From NCBI GenBank assembly GCA_963727495.1, contig CAVSGQ010000009.1, positions 124,001-188,000 of the forward strand: a stretch of 64,000 nucleotides of DNA, in the 5' to 3' direction. The notes below the pieces were generated by a model that made no database searches, had not been told where the DNA came from, and saw only the letters and a list, made by a program, of their open reading frames with translations. The stretch comes from Actinophytocola sp963727495. GTDB lineage: Bacteria; Actinomycetota; Actinomycetes; Mycobacteriales; Pseudonocardiaceae. The stretch's first letter is position 1; every line of letters begins with the position of its first letter. This document shows positions 35,324 through 44,312 of the stretch, in pieces. A program made the position numbers and the translations under genes.

Positions 35324-36286
35324 CTAGGCGGACAACGTCCATACCGCGTCGGCGATCGCGTCGGCGTTCGTGTCCAGGGCCGTCGCGTCGATGTTCGACA
35401 CCGTGTCGCAGGACTGGTGGTAGCACTCGTCGAACGCCTGCCCGGCCGTGCCGCCCCACTTCGCGGCCTGGTCGGCGGACTTGATCTCCTCGGCCCCGCT
35501 GAACACGCCGCCGGTCGGGATGCCGGCGTCCGCGAACGCCGCGTGGTCCGAGCGGCCGCCGACGACGACCGGCTCGGTGGGCACGCCGAGCGCGGCGTAG
35601 TGGTCGCCCAGCACCTTCTCGATGTCCGCCGAGCCCTCCGGCTGCCCGTCGGAGGAGTAGACGAAGTAGCCCGGGTTCGGCGAGCCGATCATGTCGAAGT
35701 TCACGTACCCGGCGATCCTGTCGAGCTCCGCGGCGGGCAGGCTCGCCACGTAGTGCGACGACCCCACCAGGCCCAGCTCCTCCGCGCCCCACCAGGCGAA
35801 CCGCAGGTGCCTGGCCGGCTGCGGGTTCTGCTCCGCGACGGTCAGCGCGACCTCCAGCAGCCCGGCCGACCCCGAGCCGTTGTCGTTGATGCCCGGCCCG
35901 CGCGACACGCTGTCCGCGTGCCCGCCGAACATCATCACCGCGTTCTCGTCACCGCCCGGCCAGTCCGCGATCAGGTTCCAGCCGGTGCCGCCCGCGGAGA
36001 ACTCCTGCAGCTGCGTGGTGAACCCGGCGGCGTCCAGCTCGCCCCGGATGTAGTCCAGGCTCGCCCGGTACCCCGGCCGGCCGTGCGCGCGGTTGCCGCC
36101 GTTCGCGTCGGCGATCTCCTGCAACCGCGCCAGGTGCGCCTGCACGTCGGCCACCGGGATGTCCGGCGCGGCCGCGACCGGTTCCGGAGCGGGCGACGGT
36201 GACTGCGCCCCCGCCGCGGTACCGCCCGCCGCGGCGACGGTGAGCGCGACGGCGCCGAGCATGGCCAGAGTGCGCGGCAGACCCAT
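35324..36286 (-). CDS. Secreted M28 family zinc aminopeptidase
   Basis: A protein of 320 residues with an N-terminal signal peptide (MGLPRTLAMLGAVALTVAAAGG). The dinuclear-zinc ligands of M28 are visible: His in GGHADSV, Asp in GINDNGSG, Glu-Glu in WGAEELG, Asp in NFDMIG and His in ECYHQSCDT. The layout is like the Streptomyces griseus aminopeptidase; it would act outside the cell. The start is ATG at 36286 behind GGGAGGGAAG. The 3' end abuts repeat array 2. Confidence 0.92.
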   Translation of the reverse strand: MGLPRTLAMLGAVALTVAAAGGTAAGAQSPSPAPEPVAAAPDIPVADVQAHLARLQEIADANGGNRAHGRPGYRASLDYIRGELDAAGFTTQLQEFSAGGTGWNLIADWPGGDENAVMMFGGHADSVSRGPGINDNGSGSAGLLEVALTVAEQNPQPARHLRFAWWGAEELGLVGSSHYVASLPAAELDRIAGYVNFDMIGSPNPGYFVYSSDGQPEGSADIEKVLGDHYAALGVPTEPVVVGGRSDHAAFADAGIPTGGVFSGAEEIKSADQAAKWGGTAGQAFDECYHQSCDTVSNIDATALDTNADAIADAVWTLSA

Positions 36287-36392
36287 GATCTTCCCTCCCG
36301 CGAGGTCGTCGATCTCCGACCAGCGTGTCAACGGTCCGTTTCGCACGCTAGGTTCATTCGTCGGGAGTTCGCCGCGATCGCGGGAGGTGGGA

Positions 36393-37880
36393 GTGGGTCC
36401 CGAGCTGTCCGTCGTGCTGGGAGCCGTTGCCGCCGTTCTGCTGGTCGCGGTGCTCGCGGTGCGCATCTCGGTTCGGCTCGGGTTCCCGTCCCTGGTGTTG
36501 TACCTGGCGATCGGCGTCGTGCTCGGCGAGGCCGGCATCGGTGTCCAGTTCGAGAACGCGGCGCTCACCGAGTCGCTGGGACTGGCCGCGCTCGTGCTGA
36601 TCCTCACCGAGGGCGGCCTGACCACCCGCTGGTCACAGGTGAAGGTCTCGCTGTGGCCGGGAATCGTGCTGTCCACTGTGGCCGTCGCGATCAGCATCGC
36701 GGTGACCGGCTCCGCCCTGCACCTGATCCTCGGGTTCGACTGGCGGCTCGCGCTGATGTGGGGCGCGGTGCTCGCGTCGACCGACGCCGCCGCGGTGTTC
36801 AGCGTGCTGCGCAACGTCGCGGTCAGCCGGCGGCTGGTCGGCGCGCTGGAGCTGGAGTCCGGCATGAACGACGCCGCCGCGTACATCGCGGTGGTGCTGC
36901 TGGCCTCCGGCGGCAACGCCAGCTGGGGCCTGCCGTTCGAGGTGCTGTACGAGCTGGCTGTCGGCGCCCTGCTCGGCGTCACGTTCGGCTGGCTCGGCGC
37001 CGCGGCGCTGCGCCGGGCCGCGTTGCCCGCCACCGGTCTCTATCCACTTGCGACGGTCGCGGTGTCGGTGCTGGCCTTCTCCGCCGGCTCGGCGATCCAC
37101 GCCTCGGGGCTGCTCGCCGCGTACGTGGCGTCGCTGGTGCTGGGCAACTCGCGGCTGCCGCACCGCACCGACACGCTCTCCTTCGCCGAGGGGCTCGGCC
37201 TGCTCTCCCAGATCGGACTGTTCGTCCTGCTCGGCCTGTTCATGTCGCCCGGGCGGCTGCTCGACGCCGTGGTGCCCGGCCTGGTCGCGGGCGCGGTGGT
37301 GACCCTGCTCGCCCGGCCCGTCTCGGTGGTGGCGTCGACGGCGCCGTTCCGCATGCCCTGGCGGGAGCAGGCGTTCCTGTCCTGGGCGGGGTTGCGCGGC
37401 GCGGTGCCGATCGTGCTCGCGATGATCCCGATCACGGCGGACGTGCCGGGCGCACACCGCCTGGTCGACGGTGTGTTCGTGCTGGTCATCGTGCTGACCC
37501 TGGTGCAGGGGAGCACCCTGCAGCTGTTCGCGTCGATGCTGGGGCTCGGCCGCGGCGCGCGCTCGGAGGAGATCGACGTGGACGCGGCGCCGCTCGACGA
37601 GCTCGGCGCCGTGCTGCTGCAGGTCCGCATCCCGGAGGGCTCCAAGATGCACGGTGTCTACCTGCGCGAGCTGCGCCTGCCGATCGGCGCGACGGTCAGC
37701 CTGCTCGTCCGCGAGGGCGCAGGGCACACGCCCGCGCCCGGCACCCGGCTCCAGGAGCGCGACCAGCTGCTGGTCGTCGCGACCGAGGGCGTGCGCAGCG
37801 CGACCGAGCAGCGGATCCGCGCGGTCGACCGCGCCGGACGGTACGCGCGCTGGATGGGCGAGACCGGCCAGGAGCGGTAG
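36393..37880 (+). CDS. Potassium/proton antiporter (CPA1/NhaP2 type) with TrkA-C domain
   Basis: A protein of 495 residues. About twelve membrane helices (residues 1-390) with the CPA motif STDAAAVFSVLRNV; a cytoplasmic TrkA-C-like domain (about residues 405-480: VLLQVRIPEGSKMHGVYLRELRLPIG) follows. Such proteins exchange K+ (or Na+) for H+ across the cytoplasmic membrane. The GTG at 36393 follows GGGAGG; a longer open frame upstream overlaps the divergent M28 gene and is not used. It is divergent from the M28 gene. Confidence 0.9.
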   Translation: MGPELSVVLGAVAAVLLVAVLAVRISVRLGFPSLVLYLAIGVVLGEAGIGVQFENAALTESLGLAALVLILTEGGLTTRWSQVKVSLWPGIVLSTVAVAISIAVTGSALHLILGFDWRLALMWGAVLASTDAAAVFSVLRNVAVSRRLVGALELESGMNDAAAYIAVVLLASGGNASWGLPFEVLYELAVGALLGVTFGWLGAAALRRAALPATGLYPLATVAVSVLAFSAGSAIHASGLLAAYVASLVLGNSRLPHRTDTLSFAEGLGLLSQIGLFVLLGLFMSPGRLLDAVVPGLVAGAVVTLLARPVSVVASTAPFRMPWREQAFLSWAGLRGAVPIVLAMIPITADVPGAHRLVDGVFVLVIVLTLVQGSTLQLFASMLGLGRGARSEEIDVDAAPLDELGAVLLQVRIPEGSKMHGVYLRELRLPIGATVSLLVREGAGHTPAPGTRLQERDQLLVVATEGVRSATEQRIRAVDRAGRYARWMGETGQER

Positions 37881-38381
37881 CTACTGCCGCGGCACGTAGC
37901 GCACGCTGAGCCGGTCGTGGTGGCCGGACCAGGACAGCGAGAACGACCAGCACCCGGCCCGCGGCATGTCGATGATCGACGGGCCGGGCCCGCCCTCGAC
38001 CTCGCGTTCGACGCTCAGTCCGGACCCGGCCAGCCGTGCCCGGATCTTCAGCGACCCGCTCGTCACGTCCACCCGGGACACCCAGAGGATCTTGTTGCTC
38101 AGGTCGGGCCGCGGAGGGGCGGTCAGCGGCAGGCCGAACAGCACGCCGAGGATGTCCCCGTTCGCGCCGAGCACGTAGGGCGCCGGCTGGTCGGGCGGGG
38201 TGAAGCCGGCCCGGGCCCACTCGGGCAGCGGGCCGGTCGTCACCGACCCGGTGCAGGAGGCCGGTGCCGCGGTGCTCGACGTGCCGGGCCGCGGCGGCGG
38301 CTGCTGCTCGCCGGTGCATCCGGCCACCGCGAGCGCGACGGCCACCGCGGCCACCGCCGCCATCCGCCGCACGCCGCTCAC
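37881..38381 (-). CDS. Lipoprotein of unknown function
   Basis: A protein of 166 residues. A lipobox ends at Cys22 (ALAVAGC), so it should be a lipid-anchored exported protein. The rest (KILWVSRVDVTSGSLKIRARLAG and SGHHDRLSVRYVPRQ) looks like a small all-beta domain; I do not recognise the family. The GTG start is at 38381. It converges with the antiporter gene (ends 1 bp apart) and follows sthA on the same strand by 7 bp. Confidence 0.8.
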   Translation of the reverse strand: MSGVRRMAAVAAVAVALAVAGCTGEQQPPPRPGTSSTAAPASCTGSVTTGPLPEWARAGFTPPDQPAPYVLGANGDILGVLFGLPLTAPPRPDLSNKILWVSRVDVTSGSLKIRARLAGSGLSVEREVEGGPGPSIIDMPRAGCWSFSLSWSGHHDRLSVRYVPRQ

Positions 38382-38388
38382 GATCGCC

Positions 38389-39808
38389 TCATTCCGTCAG
38401 CATGCTGATCTGGCGCATCTTGTTGGTCGCGTCCAGCGCGGCCACCTTGTAGGACTCGGCGAGCGTCGGGTAGTTGAACACCGTGTCCACCAGGTAGTCC
38501 ACCGTACCCCCGCAGCCCATCACCGCCTGTCCGATGTGGACCAGCTCGGTCGCCCCGGTGCCGAACACGTGCACGCCCAGCAGCGCGCGGGTCTCCGGCG
38601 ACACGAGCAGCTTGAGCACCCCGTAGGAGTCGCCGATGATCTGCCCCCGGGCGAGCTCGCGGTAGCGGGAGACGCCGACCTCGAACGGGATCCGCTGCTC
38701 GGTCAGCTCGTCCTCGGTCCGGCCGATGTAGCTGATCTCGGGGATCGTGTAGATGCCGATCGGCTGCAGCTCGTGCATCTCGTGCACCGGCTCGCCGCAC
38801 GCGTGGTGTGCCGGCGAGGCGGCCCTGCTCCATCGAGGTCGCCGCGAGCGCGGGGAAGCCGATCACGTCGCCGACCGCGTAGATGTGGTCCACCTCGGTG
38901 CGGAACGACCCGTCGACCGAGATCCGGCCGCGCTGGTCCGCGGTCAGGCCGGCCGTCGGCCAGGTCGAGCTCGTCGGTCATGCCCTGCCGGCCCGCCGAG
39001 TACATCACCGTGTCGGCGGGGATCTTCTTCCCGCTCTCCAGGATCGTCACGGTGCCGTTGCGGTGCCGCTCCACGGCCGAGACCGTCTCGCCGAACCGGA
39101 ACGTCACGGCGAGGTCGCGCAGGTGGTACTTGAGCGCCTCGACCACCTCGGTGTCGCAGAACTCCAGCATCCGCATCCGCTGCTCGATCACCGTGACCTT
39201 GGTGCCGAGCGCGGCGAACATCGAGGCGTACTCGATGCCGATCACGCCGGCGCCGACCACGATCATCGACCGGGGGATCCGCTCCAGGCCGAGGATCCCG
39301 TCGGAGTCGATGATCGTCTGCGTCGTCGAAGTCCACAGTGGACGGACGGGCCGGCGTGGTGCCGGTGGCGATCACGATCTTGTCCGCGGACACCGAGCGC
39401 TCCTGCCCGCTCGCCGTCGGACACCTGGATGGTGTGCGGATCGGCGAACCGGCCGAGGCCGGGCAGGATCGTGACGCCGTTGCGGGACAGCTGGCTGCGG
39501 ATCACGTCGACCTCGCGGCCGACGACGTGGCTCGTCCGGGCGGTCAGGTCGCCGATGGTGATGTCCTCCTTGACCCGGTAGCTCTGCCCGTACAGCTCCC
39601 GCTGGCTCATGCCGGTCAGGTAGAGCACCGCCTCGCGCAGTGTCTTGGACGGGATGGTGCCGGTGTTGATGCAGACGCCGCCGATCATGTTGCGGCGCTC
39701 GATCAGCGCGACCCGCGCGCCGAGCTTGGCGGCCGCGATCGCCGCCTTCTGCCCGCCGGGCCCGGAGCCCATCACCAGCACGTCGAAGTCACTCGCACGC
39801 TCGCTCAT
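38389..39808 (-). CDS. sthA: Soluble NAD(P) transhydrogenase, frame broken by four single-base insertions
   Basis: FAD flavoprotein of the pyridine nucleotide-disulfide reductase family that equilibrates NADPH and NADH. The N-terminal FAD motif VLVMGSGPGGQKAAIAAAKLG, the second-site NAD motif VVGAGVIGIEYASMF and the C-terminal dimer domain (IYTIPEISYIGRTEDELTE) are present. The redox disulfide is absent, with CINTGTIPSKTLREA at that point. The frame shifts near 39411, 39321, 38951 and 38810, each by an extra base; correction gives 472 codons (471 residues), the normal length. The ATG start is at 39808. Confidence 0.9.
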
Positions 39809-39878
39809 GTCCCGCAGTCTGACAACCACGGCCACCGTTGGACAGCCCTCCCGCCGATCGGCTACCGTTCGTACCCGA

Positions 39879-39996
39879 AGGTCACGAGCGCCAGCGTCAA
39901 GCCCCGGCTTGCTGGCCGGCAACCCTCCTACCGCGGTGGGGTGCCCCGGGTGAGGACCTGGCCCTCCGCGAGGCGCGGACGGGCAAGCGCGGGCTC
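39879..39996 (+). promoter_or_regulatory. SAM-IV riboswitch
   Basis: The stretch contains GTCACGAGCGCCAGCGTCAA, CCGGCTTGCTGGCCGGCAAC and CGCGGTGGGGTGCCCCGGGT. Further on comes GGGCAAGCGCGGG. These match the core and second half of the actinobacterial SAM-IV class. Downstream, CTCCGG (39993-39998) is complementary to CCGGAG at the ribosome site (40016-40021), which suggests that SAM binding closes the start of the next gene. Tentative promoter: TTGGAC 39838-39843. Confidence 0.9.
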
Positions 39997-40028
39997 CGGG
40001 GCGGGGTCCCCGACCCGGAGGTGCTCCG

Positions 40029-41360
40029 ATGACGCTCGCCATCCCGCACGCCCGACCCGTCGCCGGCGCCGTGCCGCCGGTCGCCGGCGCCCGGCTGGTC
40101 GTCCCGCTGGTGGACGGCCGCCGCGTGCCCTACGCGAACCTCGACCACGCGGCGAGCGCGCCGTGCCTGGACGCTGTCCGCGACGCGGTCGACGAGCTGC
40201 TGCCGTGGTACGCCAGCGTGCACCGTGGCGCCGGGTTCGCCTCCCGGGTGTCCACACAGGTCTACGAGCGGGCCCGGGACGTGGTGCGCCGGTTCGTCGG
40301 GGCCCGGCGGACCGACTCGGTGGTGTTCACCCGCAACACCACCGACGCGCTGAACCTGCTGGCCCGTGCGCTGCCGCGGGGCACCTCGGTGGTGCACTTC
40401 GACACCGACCACCACGCGGCGCTGCTGCCGTGGCGGGGTCCGCGGGTGCGCCGCATCGCCGAGGTCGGCGAGCTCGACGCGGCCCTGCGCGGCTGCCCGA
40501 CCGGCCCGCGGGTGGTCGTCGTGACCGGTGCGTCGAACGTGACCGGTGAGGTGTGGCCGGTCGCCGACATCGCCGCGATCGCCCGGCACCACGGCGCCCG
40601 GATCGTTCTCGACGCCGCGCAGCTGGCGCCGCACCGCCCGGTCGACATCCGCGCGCTGGACGTGGACCACGTCGTGCTGTCCGGGCACAAGCTCTACGCC
40701 CCGTTCGGCGCGGGCGCGCTCGTGGGCCGCGCGGACTGGCTGCGCGCGGCCGACCCGTACCTGGCCGGTGGCGGGGCGACCTCGCTGGTGGCCGACCGGG
40801 GCTCGCACCTGGCGGTCTCCTGGTCGACCGGCCCCGAGCGGCACGAGGCCGGCACCCCCAACGTGGTCGGCGCGCACGCCCTGGCCACGGCCTGCGAGAC
40901 GTTCCTGCGGCACGGCTGGGAGCCGGTCGTCGCCCACGAGGAGGCGCTGCTCGCGCGGCTGCGGGCGGGCCTGGCCGGGGTGCCCGGGCTGCGCGAGCTG
41001 TCCCTGTTCGGCGGCCGGGCCGCCGACCGGGTGGGGGTGGTGAGCTTCGCCGTGGCCGGGCGGGACCCGGGCCTGCTCGCCGCCGCGCTGTCGGCCGAGC
41101 ACGGCATCGGCGTGCGGGACGGCGCGTTCTGCGCGCACATCGCGACCCGGCGCCTGCTCGCCGCGGCGGGCGCGCCGGGGACCCGGGCGCTGCGCGCGAG
41201 CCTCGGCCTGGGCAGCACCGGCGAGCACGTCGACCGGCTGGTCGGCGCGCTGCGCACGCTGGTCACCGAGGGCCCGCGATGGCACTACGCGCAGGTGGAC
41301 GGCCGCTGGGTGCCGACTCCGGACCCGCGCCCGCTGCCGCCGTTCCTGTCCGCCGGCTGA
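40029..41360 (+). CDS. Class V (cysteine desulfurase-like) PLP aminotransferase under SAM-IV control
   Basis: A protein of 443 residues. Fold-type I PLP enzyme: NLDHAASAP at the N-terminus, FTRNTTDALNLLARAL, the PLP-binding DAAQLAPHRPVDI and the Schiff-base lysine Lys221 in LSGHKLYAPFGAG. It resembles cysteine desulfurase/isopenicillin-epimerase-like proteins. The substrate is unknown; control by a SAM-sensing riboswitch points to sulfur amino acid or methionine metabolism. The ATG at 40029 follows CGGAGGTG. It stands alone; lspA downstream has its own -10. Confidence 0.87.
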   Translation: MTLAIPHARPVAGAVPPVAGARLVVPLVDGRRVPYANLDHAASAPCLDAVRDAVDELLPWYASVHRGAGFASRVSTQVYERARDVVRRFVGARRTDSVVFTRNTTDALNLLARALPRGTSVVHFDTDHHAALLPWRGPRVRRIAEVGELDAALRGCPTGPRVVVVTGASNVTGEVWPVADIAAIARHHGARIVLDAAQLAPHRPVDIRALDVDHVVLSGHKLYAPFGAGALVGRADWLRAADPYLAGGGATSLVADRGSHLAVSWSTGPERHEAGTPNVVGAHALATACETFLRHGWEPVVAHEEALLARLRAGLAGVPGLRELSLFGGRAADRVGVVSFAVAGRDPGLLAAALSAEHGIGVRDGAFCAHIATRRLLAAAGAPGTRALRASLGLGSTGEHVDRLVGALRTLVTEGPRWHYAQVDGRWVPTPDPRPLPPFLSAG

Positions 41361-41390
41361 CCGCGGCACCGCACCGTGGACAATGGGTGG

Positions 41391-41996
41391 GTGAGCGACG
41401 AGACCAGCACAGACGCCGGCCGGGACACCGAGGCCGGCCACCCGGGCGGGACCGACATCGAACAGCCGCCCCCGCAGCCGCCGCTGCCGCCGCGCCGCGG
41501 GTGGCTGTTCGCGGTCGTGGCGCCCGTGGTGCTGCTCGCCGACATCATCACCAAGATCGTCGCGGTCTCCCTGCTCGAGGGCCATCCGCCGGTGCGCGTC
41601 CTCGGCGGGCTGTTCTACCTGCAGGTCGTGCGCAACCCCGGCGCCGCGTTCAGCATGGCCACCGGGATGACCTGGGTGCTCACGCTCATCGCGGTCGCGG
41701 TGGTCGTCGCGATCATCTGGATCATGCCCAAGCTGCGCTCGGTCGGCTGGGCGGTCGGGCTGGCGCTGGTGCTCGCCGGGGCGCTGGGCAACCTCATCGA
41801 CCGCTTCCTGCGCGAGCCGGGCCCGCTGCGCGGCCACGTGGTCGACATCCTGTCCCCGTTCGCGGCCAACGGCGACGTGTTCCCCGTGTTCAACGTGGCC
41901 GACTCGTCGATCGTCTGCGGCGGTGCGCTGATCGTGCTGATGGCGCTGCTCGGCCGCGACTACGACGGCCGGTCCACCAGGGACAGGAAACGGTGA
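41391..41996 (+). CDS. lspA: Lipoprotein signal peptidase LspA
   Basis: A protein of 201 residues with four membrane helices. It cleaves prolipoprotein signal peptides after lipidation. The two catalytic Asp lie in GALGNLIDR and FNVADSSIV, with VVRNPGAAFSM between. An N-terminal cytoplasmic tail rich in acidic residues and Pro precedes the first helix. The GTG at 41391 is chosen because GACAAT (41379-41384) ends 6 bp upstream, indicating a leaderless transcript; 41376 is an alternative. It overlaps the next gene by 4 bp. Confidence 0.94.
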   Translation: MSDETSTDAGRDTEAGHPGGTDIEQPPPQPPLPPRRGWLFAVVAPVVLLADIITKIVAVSLLEGHPPVRVLGGLFYLQVVRNPGAAFSMATGMTWVLTLIAVAVVVAIIWIMPKLRSVGWAVGLALVLAGALGNLIDRFLREPGPLRGHVVDILSPFAANGDVFPVFNVADSSIVCGGALIVLMALLGRDYDGRSTRDRKR

Positions 41997-42916
41997 CCGC
42001 CCGCACCCTTCCGGTCCCCGACGGGCTGGACGGCATGCGGGTGGACGCCGGGCTGGCCAAGCTCCTCGGCCTGTCCCGCACCGCGGTGGCGGCGCTCGCC
42101 GAGTCCGGCGAGGTCAGCCTGGACGGCCGGCCCGCGGGCAAGTCCGACCGGCTGGTCGCCGGCGCCTGGCTCGAGGTGACGCTGCCCGAGCCGGACCACC
42201 CCGTGCCGGTCCCGGCCGAGCCGGTGCCGGGCATGACGGTGCTCCACCAGGACGACGACATCATCGTGGTGGACAAGCCGGTCGGCGTCGCCGCGCACCC
42301 GAGCCCCGGCTGGACCGGCCCGACGGTCGTCGGCGGGCTGGCCGCCGCGGGCGTGCGGGTGTCCACCTCCGGCGCGGCCGAGCGGCAGGGCGTGGTGCAC
42401 CGCCTGGACGTCGGCACCACCGGCGTCATGGTCGTGGCGAAGAGCGAGCACGCCTACACGGTGCTCAAGCGGGCGTTCAAGGAGCGCACCGTGGAGAAGG
42501 GCTACCACGCGCTGGTCCAGGGCCACCCGGACCCGAGCGCCGGCACCATCGACGCGCCCATCGACCGGCATCCCAAGCACGACTACAGGTTCGCCGTCGT
42601 GGCGAGCGGGCGGCCGAGCGTCACCCACTACCGCACGCTGGAGGCGTTCCGGGCGGCCTCGCTGGTGGACATCCGGCTGGAGACCGGGCGCACCCACCAG
42701 ATCCGGGTGCACTTCGCGGCGCTGCGGCACCCGTGCGTCGGCGACCTGACCTACGGCGCGGACCCGGTGCTCGCCAAGCGGCTCGGGCTGACCCGCCAGT
42801 GGCTGCACGCCCGGCGCCTGGCCTTCCACCACCCGGCCGACGGGCACTGGGTCGAGTTCACCAGCGAGTACCCCGACGACCTGCGCAACGCCCTGGATCT
42901 GCTGGCCGAGGGATGA
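41993..42916 (+). CDS. RluA/RluD family 23S rRNA pseudouridine synthase
   Basis: A protein of 307 residues. An N-terminal S4 domain (MRVDAGLAKLLGLSRTAVAAL) is followed by the synthase domain. The catalytic Asp lies in GVVHRLDVGTTGVMV, with LETGRTHQIRVH and QWLHARRLAF downstream. It makes pseudouridine in rRNA, most probably in 23S helix 69 as for RluD. The GTG start overlaps the lspA stop; lspA-rluD pairing is common in bacteria. Confidence 0.92.
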   Translation: MTARTLPVPDGLDGMRVDAGLAKLLGLSRTAVAALAESGEVSLDGRPAGKSDRLVAGAWLEVTLPEPDHPVPVPAEPVPGMTVLHQDDDIIVVDKPVGVAAHPSPGWTGPTVVGGLAAAGVRVSTSGAAERQGVVHRLDVGTTGVMVVAKSEHAYTVLKRAFKERTVEKGYHALVQGHPDPSAGTIDAPIDRHPKHDYRFAVVASGRPSVTHYRTLEAFRAASLVDIRLETGRTHQIRVHFAALRHPCVGDLTYGADPVLAKRLGLTRQWLHARRLAFHHPADGHWVEFTSEYPDDLRNALDLLAEG

Positions 42917-42993
42917 CTCCCGGCGCGGATGCGCGAGTTGTGGGAGATTTTCGCGTACCTTGTGCGGCAACACATGGGGTACGAGGTGGTGCC

Positions 42994-43218
42994 ATGACCG
43001 AGCGAGACAACCACTTACCGGAGGGCTTCCTCGTCGACGGCGTGGCCCCGCCGGTGATCGGCGGCGAGGGGAGTCCGGTCCCGGACGGGGACGACTACGA
43101 GCCGCCGCAGCGCCGGGAACCGCCGACGACGCCGATCCCGGCGCAGCGACCGGTCGCCGCGCCGCAGCCACCCGAGCAGCGCAAGGGCTGGCTGGGTCGC
43201 ATGTTCGGCCGTGACTGA
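42994..43218 (+). CDS. Small Pro-rich protein of unknown function
   Basis: A protein of 74 residues that I do not recognise. Acidic and Pro-rich throughout (for example GEGSPVPDGDDYEPPQRREPP), it ends in a short basic, aromatic segment, RKGWLGRMFGRD, that could form a membrane-binding amphipathic helix. The ATG is at 42994 with ACGAGGTGG upstream. Its gene lies between rluD and a convergent gene. Probably disordered. Confidence 0.6.
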   Translation: MTERDNHLPEGFLVDGVAPPVIGGEGSPVPDGDDYEPPQRREPPTTPIPAQRPVAAPQPPEQRKGWLGRMFGRD

Positions 43219-43227
43219 CGCGTCCGG

Positions 43228-44232
43228 CTAGTCCTCGACGGTCCAGGTGAGGGTGCGCGACTCCTCGTCCGGCCGCGGGCTCCAGCGCACCGAGGTGACC
43301 TCGGTCTGCTCCGGCACGACGTACACCGTGTGCCCACCCGCCGTCTCGCCCGGCGGGACGCCGATCCGGTGCGGCGGCCGCGACGACAGCGACACCGGCG
43401 CCTTGGAGATCGTCTTCCCGTCCGGCGTCACCAGCACCAGGTACAGGTCCGGAAGCGACTGGAACGCCACCGCTCCCCGGTTGGTCAGCTCGGTGTGCAC
43501 GACCACCGACCGCTCGCCCTCCTGCAGCCGGTAGCCGGCCGCGGTGAACAGGTAGTCGGCCGGGTCCACGACCTCCACGAGCTGGATCGCGAGCTTCTCG
43601 CCCTCCAGGCCCTCGGTGTGCAGCACCGTGCCGACCTTGCCCTGCCGGGTGTCGCTCTCGGTGCGCACGGTCGGCTGCGTGACGTCCTGCGGCGGCTGGT
43701 CGCCCCGGGCCCACGACGCGGTCTGCGGCGGCCCCCACATGCTCATCGGCGCGTCGGGCGCCGGCACCGGCGCGCTCGGCGGGCCGGCCTGCATGGGGAA
43801 CGGGGTGCTCGGCGGGCCGGTCCGCACCGGGTAGGCCATCGGCACCGGTCCGGAGGGCACCCGGTGCGGTCCGGAGGGAACGGAGTGGGGGCCGGACGGG
43901 CCGTGTCCGGGCGGCGGCCCGGGCTGTCCGGGGCCACCCGGGCCCGGGTACTGCGCCGGCACCGGCCCCGAGGGTGGCTGGAACTGCTGCGGCGGATACC
44001 CGTACGGGGGCGACTGCTGCATGGCGGCGGCCGCTGCGGCGGCGCGCAGCCGGGCCGGATCGCACTCGACGCCGACGAGCAGCGGCAACCCGGTCGCGGA
44101 CAGCGCGACGAGGCGCGACGCCACCTCCCGCGGGTCCATCCCCACCCGGGCGGCGACCTCGTGCACCGCCGCTCTGCCCATCTCGGCGACCACGCCGAGC
44201 AAACGGGCGTCCACCGGATCCGTCGCGACCAC
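43228..44232 (-). CDS. Protein with N-terminal winged-helix and C-terminal beta-sandwich domains
   Basis: A protein of 334 residues. The first ~65 residues look like an AsnC-type winged helix (DARLLGVVAEMGRAAVHEVAARVGMDPREV), then a ~130-residue Pro/Gly/Gln linker, then a C-terminal DUF4352-like beta-sandwich (LQEGERSVVVHTELTNRGAV, DLYLVLVTPDGKTI). The GTG at 44232 is preferred over that at 44241 because TAGCGT ends 7 bp before it (leaderless). The role is unknown; a DNA-binding head with an Ig-like tail is unusual and may be a regulator with a sensing domain. Confidence 0.75.
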   Translation of the reverse strand: MVATDPVDARLLGVVAEMGRAAVHEVAARVGMDPREVASRLVALSATGLPLLVGVECDPARLRAAAAAAAMQQSPPYGYPPQQFQPPSGPVPAQYPGPGGPGQPGPPPGHGPSGPHSVPSGPHRVPSGPVPMAYPVRTGPPSTPFPMQAGPPSAPVPAPDAPMSMWGPPQTASWARGDQPPQDVTQPTVRTESDTRQGKVGTVLHTEGLEGEKLAIQLVEVVDPADYLFTAAGYRLQEGERSVVVHTELTNRGAVAFQSLPDLYLVLVTPDGKTISKAPVSLSSRPPHRIGVPPGETAGGHTVYVVPEQTEVTSVRWSPRPDEESRTLTWTVED

Positions 44233-44312
44233 GGATCGCACGCTACCCGGTCCCCGCGATCATCGCGGCGGAGCCGCGCCCATGTTCCACAATCACTGGC
44301 AGTATCGGCGCC

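Noticed and set aside
35021..36202. Open frame encoding tandem HMVESTR repeats
   Set aside because: The peptide repeats because the 21-bp DNA unit is a multiple of 3; the frame then runs antisense through the M28 gene and has no own ribosome site or family similarity.
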